Part shown: positions 23,846-35,179 of the stretch, piece by piece
Layout of the letters: each line of letters opens with the position of its first letter
How positions within the stretch are numbered: the first letter of the stretch is position 1
Origin: Sepiola atlantica
Lineage: Eukaryota; Mollusca; Cephalopoda; Sepiida; Sepiolidae
Direction of reading: 5' to 3'
Assembly (NCBI GenBank): GCA_963556195.1
Contig: OY744519.1
Coordinates: 106,649,000-106,712,999 of the forward strand
Length of the DNA: 64,000 bases
Notes under the pieces: generated by a model
The model's database searches: none
Told to the model about the DNA's origin: nothing
The model's input: only the letters and a program-made list of their open reading frames with translations
Program-made: the position numbers and the translations under genes

Positions 23846-23941
23846 ATGTATATATGAAATTACTGACGTAAATAGTGAATGTGAACAAGGGCAAAGCATA
23901 ATGTTACGTCATTTTTATGGGGGGTGTACACAAGTATATAT
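23846..23941 (+). repeat. Dispersed repeat, copy 2 of the 16865 family
   Basis: See 16865-16998; the two segments align over about 75 bases including GGCAAAGCATA and a GTACAC block. Confidence 0.55.
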
Positions 23942-24029
23942 TATTTTTTTGTATTTAAATTATTCTTGATTATTCAATAGTTATTCTCACAATATTTTGT
24001 TGCGGTTCCCTTGTTTACCAATTCACCAC

Positions 24030-24145
24030 TCCTTCTTTGACGCGTGGTCACACCTTCTTTGAAGCGTGGCCACACCTTCTTTGAAGCGTGGCCACACCTT
24101 CTTTGAAGCGTGGCCACACCTTCTTTGAAGCGTGGTCACCCGTGG
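24030..24145. repeat. 22-bp minisatellite
   Basis: About five tandem copies of a 22-base unit CACACCTTCTTTGAAGCGTGGC, GC-rich relative to its surroundings. Outer units differ by one or two bases (GACGCGTGGT at the left edge). A 76-codon minus-strand frame (24023-24253) spans it; because 22 is not a multiple of 3 the protein repeat is 22 residues (three DNA units). Not supported as a gene. Confidence 0.95.
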
Positions 24146-24149
24146 CCAC

Positions 24150-25978
24150 CGAGAGTTACTACAGGCCGGTTGGCTAGAAAATGACGTCACTGCATTGCGT
24201 GTCAAAACAATGGCCGTCATAATAACAATAAGAAGGCATTTCGACTTCTCCATTCACTAAATAATCCATCAAAATTCAGAAAATCAACCAATTTTAATGA
24301 GATTTTCAGTATTTATTAATTCATGATCACGGAATATAATAAATCCATTACTTTATTATAAAGCTTGGGGCAAATGTATTATTTCTTGTAAACAAAAAAC
24401 ACCTTTACTAAAGTTATCCAAAATATCAAAACATGTTGACCATACGATATTGTAAATATTTAAAACAAAGCATTAGAAAACTTTAAAAATTGCATGTAAA
24501 AAAAGAAAAGAAAGAAACACGATTCGATTTATCCTGAAACTGATCTTTATTTAATATAAATTTAAAGAAAATAATAATTCACGATCAAATACTGCAAAAA
24601 ACTGAATTATGAATTACCATTATTTAAACTTCTAACCCAATCAACCGTAAGTAATTCAGAGGGGGCAAGAAGTTAGTTGCTTGGCCTTGTCAACTCTCGG
24701 TCGCCATGGGTCACCCCATTTAAAACAAGCAGTTGTTAGTAACTTTCCATTTCAGATGGCAGATATGTTTCTGTTATTCGCAATCGCTTTCAGATTAAGG
24801 CTTTTAACATCCTTTTCTCACAAAATCGACACATAAAACTTAAAGGACTGTCCGATATCAATGGTAATACGGTTAGTTCTCTAAGTGTTATGTGTCGTTT
24901 TAGTGGGGAGAAGAATGTTGAAAAGTTTTTACCTGGAGGTATTTGCAACTACAAGAAAAAAACATCGACCATCTTGAAAACAGATTAATCATAAGCTGCC
25001 TGTTTTAAGAGGCGTGGTTTAATGCCAATGCTTCAACGATGGGGTGATAAATTGGTGAACAAAGGCACCGCGACAATACCTCTCAAAGTGATAATGTAGT
25101 AATGTACAAATGGGGCTTCATAAAAGATGAAAAATCCTTTATTTTAACCGGCTTTGAAGAAGAAATGCCAAGTCTGAAACCGAACAAGACGATAATTCAT
25201 GTATCACGAATGTTTACTTTTTAATGTAGCGTTTCAATTATAGATGGACCATACATTTTTCTGAAATGAATGTAAGCCAACCTCATGTATTAAAATAATT
25301 CGATGTTCGGGAATTTTTTATTAGTTTGAAATTGATTTTTATGAAACAAAAAATATATAAATCTATAGATATATATATTTCTTCGAGACATTATAGCAAG
25401 TATCAGCAACAGCTGACTTTTATTTTTTTGTTGTTTTACAAAATAGCAACCCTTTTCGGGTAATTTCTAATCATTCTGCTGAATAAAATCGTTGTGCTTC
25501 AAGTGCTTAGCCTTCATCAAGCTTTGTTTTTGTTGATTTTATTTTACGGCATACCAACCCTTGAAATTTTGTAGAAATTACATATTCCGTTGGATTCTGT
25601 TGTAAACACTAGATTTTTTTAAATATTTAAATATTTTTGCTTAGATTTAGATGAAGAAGTACCCCTCTCAGGTCTCTGTCTTTGTAATATTTTGTCTAGT
25701 TTTATCTAAGATTGGTTGTTTGTTTTACGGCATATCCACCCTTTTCGGGTTATTTAATGCCAAATTATGTCATTTTGGTAAAGGTATTTTATGCTTTATA
25801 AAGTCTTTAATTATTTATTCATCGTGTTTAGTTTAGTTTTTTTGTAGAGGAAAATTGTTGTTTTTGTTTTTGTTTTTTGCTTTGCAAAACATGATTGAGT
25901 TTTGCAAATAGAAAAGAAAAAACAATAACATTAATGTTTTGTGCATTTTAAGTCAGGAAGCTAGGTCCTAACAATTCG

Positions 25979-25979
<1 letters not shown>
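24150..25979. other. No gene recognised; internal repeat words
   Basis: A ~25-base inverted pair links 24132-24158 (GTGGCCACCGAGAGTT) with 24690-24716 (AACTCTCGGTCGCCATGG). The phrases TTTACGGCAT..CCACCCTTTTCGGGTTATT (25725-25757) and CAACCCTTTTCGGGTAATT (25447-25466) recur about 280 bases apart, with a third weaker version at 25546. AT-rich throughout. Confidence 0.5.

Positions 25980-26051
<72 letters not shown>
25980..26051. repeat. (TA)n microsatellite
   Basis: TA array of about 35 units. Confidence 0.98.
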
Positions 26052-26055
<4 letters not shown>

Positions 26056-26144
26056 AATACAGATTTTTATCAGACATATGGACCGGCGGTTTCTGACAGG
26101 AAAAAAGTTGGATCCCCAAATCCCGTCTTCGTCAGCACAGCCTG

Positions 26145-26145
<1 letters not shown>

Positions 26146-26196
<51 letters not shown>
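26146..26196. repeat. (TA)n microsatellite
   Basis: TA array of about 25 units, 95 bases from the previous one. Confidence 0.98.
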
Positions 26197-26198
<2 letters not shown>

Positions 26199-26240
26199 AT
26201 TCTGTTTGTGTCTGTTTCCTATAGTTATAAAAGTTAGAAA

Positions 26241-26790
26241 ATATATATAGAAACTAAAAGTGTATGCATATGCAAGATTCGTCTGGAAAGAAAACAGAAG
26301 TAGTTATGGATATCTGACTGCACACCTAAATGGGGATGTGTGGGCGGAAACCCCTCAAAATTTCAAATACATCCTTTTTTGATGAAATTTAAATCATACC
26401 TTATACATATTTCCGAGTAAGTCATTTGAAATGGTTCCGATACTCTAAGTGCCCTCCTTCAAAGATTTCTTATTTTAATAAAAAAAATATCTATCATATG
26501 TATAACATTCTCCTGTGAGAGAACGGGGGTGTACCTCTTTGTGTTGAATTTATACAGAGATATGAGGCAAAACACCCTTGAAACTTCAAATAAGTATATT
26601 CAATTTTAATTAAATTTAAAGCATATTCTTAAGACACTAATTCAGAGAGCATTCTAAATTTGAGTTTCTTCCGACTATATTATGTAGCGAAAATGGGACA
26701 GTAAAAAAGTAATATGGTGTTATGAGCATAGTGAAACTCCACATAGTGTTCCTTATTAAATCCAGAGCAACGTCGAGTTTTCTTGCTTAT
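26241..26790 (+). mobile_element. Helitron-like element, degenerate
   Basis: Related to 17030-17491: two internal blocks (26350-26440 and 26568-26640) resemble each other and the CCCTCATTAAACC..TTTTCATTAAATG stretch there. Ends ATTAAATCCAGAGCAACGTC (26757-26776) then GAGTTTTCTTGCTTAT, close to the end at 13603-13631. Terminal hairpin is mutated; no coding capacity. Confidence 0.55.
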
Positions 26791-27289
26791 TCTTTTATAT
26801 GAAACATATGCTCTAGGAATTGGTCCCTGGAGTTATAATAACGATAATAGCAATAACTAATTAAGCATTTTTTACTTGAAAGATTTATGAGTTTATTGTA
26901 TTTATTTAGTTTAGAAATTATTTTTGTTTTTCGTTGTTGTGTTTGATGGCCGCAACTGGGTTCAAATATTCTAATAATTTGTCATGTCTGCTTTGTGTAT
27001 TTTGGGCGAAGATTAAGTGTCACGTTGTATTTTTCTTGTCTTGATCTTTGAAATTTAGAACATGGCCTCCAACCGATTATTGAAGCTGTCAATGTATCTC
27101 TCTACTCGATCACAAACTTAGATGACATCAATCATTTTTGGCCTTCATCGGAAGTCCTGCAACTAGAAACACGAGTATTTGTTATTTTCGCTATAATGTA
27201 AATATCAATGTTAAATAAAGAAATAGCATTGACATGGTAGTTGATATGTGAATAAAACCATCTATATCTATAGAACGATATTTATGTTT

Positions 27290-27311
27290 ATATATATATA
27301 TATATATATAT
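27290..27311. repeat. (TA)n microsatellite
   Basis: Short TA array just beyond the 3' end of the LINE copy. Confidence 0.92.
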
Positions 27312-27395
27312 GATACTAATTGGAACTAATATTCCAACGTAATAGAAAATGAAAAAAGAAAACCAAAAATATATATATATATTTTTTTAGATATT

Positions 27396-29630
27396 TCACC
27401 CCAAACAAGGCAGGTTGCCACTAAAAACGTAAGAGACTCCAGAGAATAAGGAAGTAAGTTTTGGGTGGCATCCTAAGTTTGGGAGCTATGCAACGGGATG
27501 TCTGTTTACATTAGTTCTAAACCTCTGCATATCAGTACAGTCGGGGCAACAGGGAGCAGGGAGGCAGTTCCAGAGGCCGGTAGCACGAGGAAAGAAGCTA
27601 CTGGAGTAGAAGGCTCTCCGGCATCTCAGGACCTCCGCAGTGAATGGATGAGATCTAACTGATTGTCAGGTTGCTCTGGTATATTAACGTCAAAGGGGGA
27701 ACTAGAGCAGCTAGTTCATCAGAGCACAAGGCATTGAAGTATTTGTAAAACAAGCACACGGATGCAACATTGCGGCTATGGGACAGGGGCTGGAGCTTGG
27801 TGGATATTGAAGGACCTATTAATTGGTGACTCTTTTTTGGACCTAGACTAAGAGGGAGAGACTAGTGGATGATGCACCAGCCAGATGTGAATACAATGTG
27901 CCATACATGGGTGGATTGTATCTTTGTAGAGGTACAGGATAATGTCAGGTGTGAGGAGTTTACTTGCATGGTAGAGATAGCCTACCTTCTTTGCGGCAGC
28001 CTTGGCAATGTCTTTAATGTATTTGTTCCAATTCATGTTACCTGTGAATGATAGGCCGATAGAATTTGAATGTTGAACTCTCAGGTAGGGTTTTATTTGC
28101 TATGGCAATACGTGGTTGAAGAGATTTCTTGTAGTTTTTGAAGGAAAGGAGCTTTGGCTTTTGCGGCATTAAAGGTTCAACCATTTGTGGCCCCAATCCA
28201 CTACAGTCTGGAGGTCATTTTCTAAGGATTCAGCCATTGCTTCGGATATGTACGCGTCGGTTTTGCCAACATGACAGGAGTAGAGCGTGGTGTCGTCAGC
28301 AAATATACTTATCTCAGACTCGGTGTCATCAGAGAGGTCGTTTATGAAAATTAGGAACAATAAAGGTTCGAGGATCGATCCCTGGGGTACATCTGTATTC
28401 ATGTCATGTTGCTTAGATGAACGACCATCGAGGACAACCTAGATCTATTTTTGGTTGGGAAGGATCTAATTATATATAATATTCGTCCAGTAATACCATA
28501 TGAGTAAGCTTTTAGGAAGAGCCCCTTATGATATACTTTGTCAAAGCCTTGGATATATCAAGCGCTACTGCCCTAGCCTTACCTGACTTGTCGAGTGTAT
28601 GATATATGCGTTCAAAGATGATCGTAAAGATATCCGCAGTAGATTGTGCTTGTCTAAATCCATACTGGCGGTCAGAAAAAAGCTTAGCATTAATTAGGTG
28701 CCGGACTATCGCTAGATTGATTAAGGAGTCAAAAATGTTAGCAAAGATTGAGAGTAGGCTGATTGGGCGATAGTTTTGAGGAGCTGGTCTATCCAGAGAA
28801 TTCTTGAAAACTGGTACCAAAGATGCAATTTTCCAGCTATCAGGGAAGCATGATTCAACAAGACATTTGTTGTAGAGTTTGGAGAGGACAGGGGCCAGTT
28901 CTGCAAAGCATTTCTTTATTATTATTACTGGTATAAGATTAGGCCGACAAGTTTTTGAGGTGTCGAGATTTTTTATGATGACCATGACCTGAGATGAGGT
29001 GATGACTAGGTTTTCAAGTGTGGCTTGAGTCCGCAATTGAAATTTAGGGAGATAGTGGTTTGCTGTGTCTAAAGTAGAGTTTGAGGCGAAACGCTAGGCA
29101 AGTAGTTCAGCCTTATCAGCTGCCGTGCAAACGACATCATTTTGGTTTGATAGCGGGGGAATCGTTAATTGTCAATTGTTCAACACACTATTATACATTT
29201 TCCAGAAATCGCGAGTACCTAGTTACTGTGACTGAATGCGTTTTTTGGTTATCTCTTCATACTTGTTCTTTGCTTCACCTATCACTGCCTTAGAATTATT
29301 TCTTGATTTTATACATTTCTGTTTATTCGCAGTTTACTTTTGGTAGCTGCACATTTCGAGGTGAACCATTGATGGGAGTGGAGTTTGCTTAAGAATTTTC
29401 GCATGGGGACATAGGCCTGCTTTGACCCATTCGGTTAACTCATTTGCACACTGATCAGCAGGGAGTGAGAATTTTCAGTACATGGGACATCGCTGATGTT
29501 ATCTCTGATGGACTCAGCATCAGTCTTCTCGTAGTATCTCGTTGTTTTGAGTAATGGCTCATCAGCTTTTTAACGAGTTTTAGGGTGATAGCAATCATAA
29601 GCACGAAGTGATCAGCGTTCTCGAACGGTC
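27396..29630 (-). pseudogene. Jockey/CR1-type LINE, reverse transcriptase region, broken
   Basis: Read on the minus strand from 29630 to 27396. A degraded linker comes first (29120-29630), then the RT domain: ASNSTLDTA (about 29070), LDTSKTCRPNLIPVII, LVPVFKNS, PQNYRPISLLSIF, DRQYGFRQAQSTADI, KARAVALDISKA (28512-29036 open); VPQGSILEPLLFLIFINDL and the catalytic FADDTTLY (28169-28402 open); then NWNKYIKDIAKAAAKKVGYLYHASKLLTPD and HPCMAHCIHIW (27848-28036) and a degraded C-terminus homologous to 16186-16770. The FADD aspartates are intact, but about 110 bases between 28402 and 28512 and the join near 28040 are out of frame, and several stops interrupt. The endonuclease domain is absent: the copy stops at the MITE at 29631. 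The 3' end CCTTGTTTGGGGTGAA is shared with the 16-kb copy. Confidence 0.9.
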
Positions 29631-29963
29631 TATGTATTCATCAACGTTTCGTCTTTATTTCCTACCTTCCACGGGATGATTGGTCTGAAGAAATAACACA
29701 CAAGTACACATATTTGAAACAGTAGTAATAGGAAGATAAAAGCTCAAAAGGTAGCTTATGAAAAGATTAATTATAAACTACAAATAAATAGTCGCATTGG
29801 GAGAAATTGAGTTGACTGTGGAAAGTATATTGGGGAAATGCTAATGTTCGGAGTTATTAGAACTATTAGGGAGAGAGAGTGAGCGTGCTTGTGTGTTATT
29901 TCTTCAGACCAATCATCCCGCGGAAGTCTTGAAATGAAGATAAAACGTTGATGAATACATAAA
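29629..29963. mobile_element. MITE with ~74-bp terminal inverted repeats, TA flanks
   Basis: Left terminal repeat 29631-29704 and right 29888-29961 match as reverse complements at about 66 of 74 positions, ending in TGTATTCATCAACGTTT and flanked by TA. The TA target and TIR structure suggest a non-autonomous Tc1/mariner-type element. The 183-base core is AT-rich and non-coding. A single end of similar sequence (GACGAAACGTTGATGAATAT) occurs at 44209-44228. It lies at the 5' limit of the LINE copy and directly before a Helitron-like fragment. Confidence 0.88.
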
Positions 29964-30117
29964 TATGATTCACTCCTAAACTTATTAACCGATCATTATG
30001 ATTGTTATAACACAGTTACGAAAGGTAAATGATCCAAATATACATATGCTAGAAGAATACCCGTCCTAGAGTGAGTAAAATAAAATCACCGAATGAAACA
30101 GTTTTGCACAACTTTAT
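29964..30117. repeat. Rearranged fragments of Helitron-like family A
   Basis: 29967-30030 matches the head of family A in the plus direction (GATTCACTCCTAAACTTATT, AACCGATCATTATGATT). It is followed at 30049-30117 by the family's 3' end in the minus direction (CTAGAAGAATACCCGTCC.. ..AACAGTTTTGCAC). Head-forward, tail-inverted: an internal deletion with inversion, or two insertions. Confidence 0.75.
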
Positions 30118-30244
30118 ATCAACTTACGAAAATTTAAATCCAGATATAATAGTTTTAACTTTATGCCAAAAATCTTTATTCTAATTCTCAAGTACATGAA
30201 TTTGATTCTTACAAAATGTCTAGAATCCTGGAACGGGTATTCTA

Positions 30245-30246
<2 letters not shown>

Positions 30247-30295
<49 letters not shown>
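30247..30295. repeat. (TA)n microsatellite
   Basis: TA array of about 24 units. Confidence 0.97.
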
Positions 30296-30298
<3 letters not shown>

Positions 30299-30635
30299 TA
30301 TGAATATTTTTTAAATATAAAAGTGTTTTTTTACGTACAGACAATATCGTTTCAGTTTTTTTACCCTTATCAGTGCATGAGTAACCGTTGTAGGCGGTCG
30401 CATGGGATCGAACACAGTTGGTAGATTCAGGTTAGAATCACGAGACAAACGCCTAGGACAACACGGCCGTAGGCAATCAGCACATACAGTAATTGAAATT
30501 GAGATACACTTACCCGCGGAGGCATGGGGAAGTTTTCAACGCTTGTGCGGAACTCACTTTATCGCATATGACAACAAACTTTCTCAGTTTCTCTGTGCTC
30601 TACTTTTAATACTATTACATCTTTAAAGGGGCGTT

Positions 30636-30639
<4 letters not shown>

Positions 30640-30703
<64 letters not shown>

Positions 30704-30808
30704 AATATGTATATATCTATATATATAGTTAAATATATATATATATATCTATATATATATATATGGTTAATATATATGTATACATAGTTAATATGTATGT
30801 ATATTTAG

Positions 30809-30860
<52 letters not shown>

Positions 30861-30928
30861 AATATATATCTCTCTCTCTATATATATAGTTAATATATAT
30901 GTATACATAGTTAATATATATATATACG
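30640..30928. repeat. Higher-order TA satellite with GTTAA spacers
   Basis: TA arrays interrupted at intervals by ATAGTTAAATATATAT, ATAGTTAATATATATG and CTCTCTCTATATA. The spacer word TAGTTAA occurs about seven times, so this is a compound repeat that has duplicated blocks, not a simple array. Confidence 0.9.
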
Positions 30929-30934
30929 GTGCGC

Positions 30935-31381
30935 GTGTGTGTGAGCTTATACATTTGTATGTACAGGACTGACTCCTAAACTAATTAGCCGATCATTATA
31001 AATTTTTTAAACAAAACTTGTCCGCGTAAACGGTCTAAATATGGGTGTATTTAGTTGAATTTACTTTTATGTAAAATAGGTAAAAAGAGTATAGAAAATT
31101 GAAAATTCAGATACTTTCGATTTTTGTGAAATGTTAACAATATGTATTAAGCATGAATTAATGCACATTCCCCAAATGTCAATTTCTTTGGAGTATTTTA
31201 ATGGGTTTTAGGGGGAATAATATGGGCACAACTTCACATTTGAAAATTAAAATATATTAATTTCTATTGAATGTGATCAACTATATCTTTATTTTAATCT
31301 TCGTAAAATACATAAAAGTGGTGTAAAACCGTTCTGTTCAGAGAATTAATTTTACTCGTCTTGAGACGGGTATTTTTCTAG
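30935..31381 (+). mobile_element. Helitron-like family A, copy (5' end unclear)
   Basis: Head words TACATTTGTATGTACAGGAC and CTAAACTAATTAGCCGATCA; body GATACTTTCGATTTTTGTGA; 3' end ACTCGTCTTGAGACGGGT (imperfect hairpin), TATTTTTCTAG then T. CTAG-T after a short hairpin is the classic Helitron 3' terminus. Internally shortened relative to the 622-base copy at 58348. Confidence 0.7.
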
Positions 31382-31409
31382 TATGTTTATAAAGTTAGAC
31401 ATGTGTAGC

Positions 31410-32570
31410 ACATCACTCAACAAGTCCATAGCCTAACATATAGATAGCGCTAGTAATAACAGATCCACGTGAATTTCATAGAGTACTAAACTTTAAATAA
31501 CACGTGTAACCATTTGAGCCGAATCGGATAATTAATTTACAAATTAGTCATTTTCATGAAGCTGCTGTTGAAACGATGAACAAATCTGAATTTCGTGTGT
31601 TAATAAAGCATCGCTTTCTGATGGAAATAAATACTACTGTTACAACAAAGCGATAACTTGATAATTGTTATTCGTACTGTGTTCCGTCGCAAACAGCGGC
31701 TAACACGTGATATACTGACTTCAAACGCGGTTGTGCAGACACAAATTATGCTAGACGCTTAAGTTGCTAAAATTCGGCAGTTGCTATAGATAAATATTTT
31801 TAAAAATTCAAAATCTCGTTTTGAAAGAACGTTAATTTAATTTGTGTGAAATATCAGAAGAGTTAAAGATATCAGAACGCAGTGTATTCAACATTTTGCA
31901 TAAAAATTTATCAATGAGAAAGCTGTATTGTAAGTGGGTTCAATGTCTGCCCACAGTCGATCAAAAACAACAACGCATCGACGATTCAGAGCGTCGTGCA
32001 AGTATATCAACGCAAGACAAAAGTTTTTTTCTTTTTTTTAATATGTGACAATGGATTAAACATGGATCCACAACTTCACTCCAGGGTCAAATCTGTAGTC
32101 AGCTGAATGAAAGCCGTCCAAAGCGACAAAAAGCTCTAACATCAGAAGGCAAGGTTTTGGCATATGTATTTTTGGATGTGCAAGGTATTTTGTTCATCGA
32201 TTACCTTGAAAAGGGAGGCACAATCAAAGCGAATTTTATATGACATCTTTGGTGCTTTTGAAGCCAAACAAACTGTCATTAATGAAGAATAAGAAAGTGC
32301 TAATTATTACGCTTCAAATTGCTTCCGCACTCTACTTATTCTCCAGCGACTGCTGACTGTTTGCAGCTGCCAAAATGATGCCCCAGGGAAAGAGATTTGA
32401 CTCCAATAAAGAACTGATATATGAAATTGAGATATATACTTTGATGCCAAAGACAAATCAATCTGCAAAATACATCGAATTGTTAGAAGAAGATTATGTT
32501 GATGAATCAATTTTAATTTTATTTAAAAGTTTTTTTTATCAGTTCGACCCGGAGCGTATTGAATAATAGG
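31410..32570 (+). pseudogene. mariner transposon, dead copy with both TIRs
   Basis: A DD34D-type mariner. 5' terminal repeat near 31416-31437 (CTCAACAAGTCCATAGCCTA) and 3' repeat near 32542-32563, which reads TTCAATACGCTCCGGGTCGA on the minus strand. Transposase remnants: NKSEFRVLIKH (from about 31576), ISEELKISERSVFNILH, LSMRKL.CKWV, LPTVDQKQQRIDDSE (31842-32000), then TMD followed by a stop in place of the conserved Glu (about 32048-32056), TWIHNF, FLDVQGILFIDYLEKG (about 32168-32215), MPQGKRF and YIELLEEDYVDE. The third catalytic Asp block (HQDNAPCH-type) is deleted. Many frameshifts and stops: inactive. It lies between two same-direction Helitron-like copies. Confidence 0.88.
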
Positions 32571-32573
32571 TTA

Positions 32574-33072
32574 TATGTTTATGAATGTGTATGTACATGG
32601 TTAACTGATAAACTAATTAACGGGTCATTATGAATTTTGGAACATAGTGCAAGACGTAACGGAGTTAAATAAGGGTTGCATTTAGTATAACATAGTTTCA
32701 TACAAAGAGGATAAAATATAGACATAAATTGATAAAATGTCCCTAAATTCGAATTTATTTAGAGTGTGTGGGGAGTTTTAACGTTTTTTCGAGGCATGAT
32801 ATGGGCACACGCTCTTATTTGAAAATACAAATCGATCAGATTTGGTTTATATTTTATCTTTTAGTCATTAGACACCAATTTAATAAGATTTCCTGCATTT
32901 GTATTTCTTCTTAAGAGCCCTTGAACTTAAATTTTAAATTTTAAATATTTTCTAGACATAATGTTTAGTATCATTATACATTGATTTTAATTTTCGTAAG
33001 AGGACATAAACGTGGTGCAAAACTTTTCTGTTAGGAAAATAAAGTTTACTCGTCGAACGAGTATTCTTCTAG
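32574..33072 (+). mobile_element. Helitron-like family A, copy with perfect terminal hairpin
   Basis: Head GATAAACTAATTAACGGGTC; 3' end has a perfect 7-bp stem TACTCGT / ACGAGTA with a 3-base loop (33047-33063), then TTCTTCTAG ending at 33072. A 20-base perfect palindrome (33078-33097) follows six bases later. No coding capacity. Confidence 0.75.
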
Positions 33073-33097
33073 CTGTGCATTACATATATATGTAATG

Positions 33098-35170
33098 GCA
33101 GATCAAACTTACATCATACTGCGATTTTATGTCGATTTTGGAGTAAAAGAAATCTCACACATATTTCTGGAAAAAATTTAAATCATCAAATAAAATAAAC
33201 CCAAATTATCATATGAACATCTCCACGTCCGCAGAGATAGTTTCTAGATGAAAACCACACATCATCCAGGTAAAACTCCATGACAAAAGCCTTCATATAA
33301 GGATAAGAAACATCAATGGCAGTATAGATGTGATACAAGCCAAAGAATTTAAACTAAAAAAAATAAAAACTTAAATGTCTAGAAAAAACATGGACTCAAA
33401 TCAAAAAGACATAATGAGAAAGACCTTGAGAAATAAAGACAAACTCAGTAAAAATAATTAATAAATAACAAAAGAATCTCCAACGCAAAAGGTTTTTTCG
33501 ATATTAGCAGATCTTTTAAATTAAAGATATCCAACATGAAAGACATATAATTCAATAGCTATATTAATGGCGGTAAAATCGGGACAACTATGTTTAGATC
33601 AATTACCATTTCATCAAGTTAGATGTAAAACTTCAAGAATGTAAAATGTTCTTACAACGAAAAAATTAAAATTAAAAAATATAGATAAATTAAATTGTTA
33701 AAATGTAAAGTAATAACAAAGTTTTTAAAATTGTTATTAAGATTGAAATATATATCAGTTAAGACAATGTATTATTTCACGTATATATAATATTTTTAAT
33801 GTTTTAATTTAACTTATAAAGTTATATAATTTATAGGGCAGTCTACACGCATATCAAAGCTTTGTACATACATACATACATTTATTGCAATTTAAAAAAT
33901 AACTGTTTGAAGTTTTAAATATTGAATATTGAACACTATTTTCTTTGGGAAATTGAGTTTCATCAGAATCGATCTTAAGTATATATAATAATTATTTGTT
34001 TTATATATTACCATGAAGTATATAATTAGCTGGATATAAAGAGAATAATATAGATAAATAAAAAGGGAAAAAAAGGAAGAAACAACGAGAGAAAGTAAGA
34101 ACTCCGGGTCCCAACTGGTATTGACCTCGCCTGATTTATTTTTATGGACTAGTAAAACTTTTAATTAACATTTAGATAGGATTAAATCCACTTGACCATG
34201 TTCTTGCTCATTTCCAATTAGCATTTTAATTGCCTTTGAGTGCATAATTAATTACCGCCGCTGCTTCTACCACTCTCATTGATCGATTCTGGCTTAGTCA
34301 TCAGCAGGTACACAACGCTTCCGGTTATAAATATCCCGGTTTAGTTATCATGTTCCATATACTGCCTACTTCAATTATGTAAAGTACATTAAATCTATTT
34401 GGAAAATAGAATCGAGAAACATCTATGCCCATGGATATGTATACTAGCTACTTCTTTTTATAGTAATGTGTCAACGATTATCAACGCCAATAGGTCACTC
34501 AGGATAAGGGTTAATGAGATTGGAAACGATAGGTTATATCATCAAAATTTGGGCAGTGGGCAGCTTGAAAAGAATTTGTTTACGTGGACTTAAAAATAAC
34601 CATGTTGTATTCAGCTGGGTAGCAGCCCAGTGTTATTGTATTTCACAGATATGAAGATATTGGAAAGAAACTTTGTTCATGGATGTTCCGTTTACTTTTA
34701 GGTACGAAGAGGAACAAATGAGAATTATTTACAGTCGTTGACGCTAAATGAGTTTTTGCTGTGAATGTTTTACAGGGACGATTAGAGAGTGGAGCCCAGT
34801 CGAGCACCTACGACGAAAACAAAAATAGAGCAGAGAATGGACGATCAACGTGTTGCTTAGGTGTCAAGTCTGCCAGAAGATTTAGCAATCATTATTCACA
34901 TGCAATTGCTAGATAAAAACATTAGATATTCTACAACTTTTAAATTCATAAGAATAAAATCTATTCAGAATTTAGAAGAATCGTAGATATTTTTTTTATT
35001 CATGATTGCTCTTTTTTAAACGAAAATACTTATATGTGCTAGAGAGATATTTGCCAAACATTTTAGAGCTCGACACTTTGGATATTTATGCAAGCATTTT
35101 ATGTGTCCTCCCTCCGGCACTGAAAATGTATTCTCTTCCTATCGTCGTTCTGTCTGTCATCAAAATGAAA
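33098..35170. other. No recognised feature
   Basis: AT-rich; frames below 70 codons. TACATACATACA word at 33868-33880. Nothing identified. Confidence 0.55.
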
Positions 35171-35179
35171 GAAAAATGC

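Noticed and set aside
24030..24145. CRISPR-like short repeats
   Set aside because: 22-base units are directly tandem with no spacers: a minisatellite.
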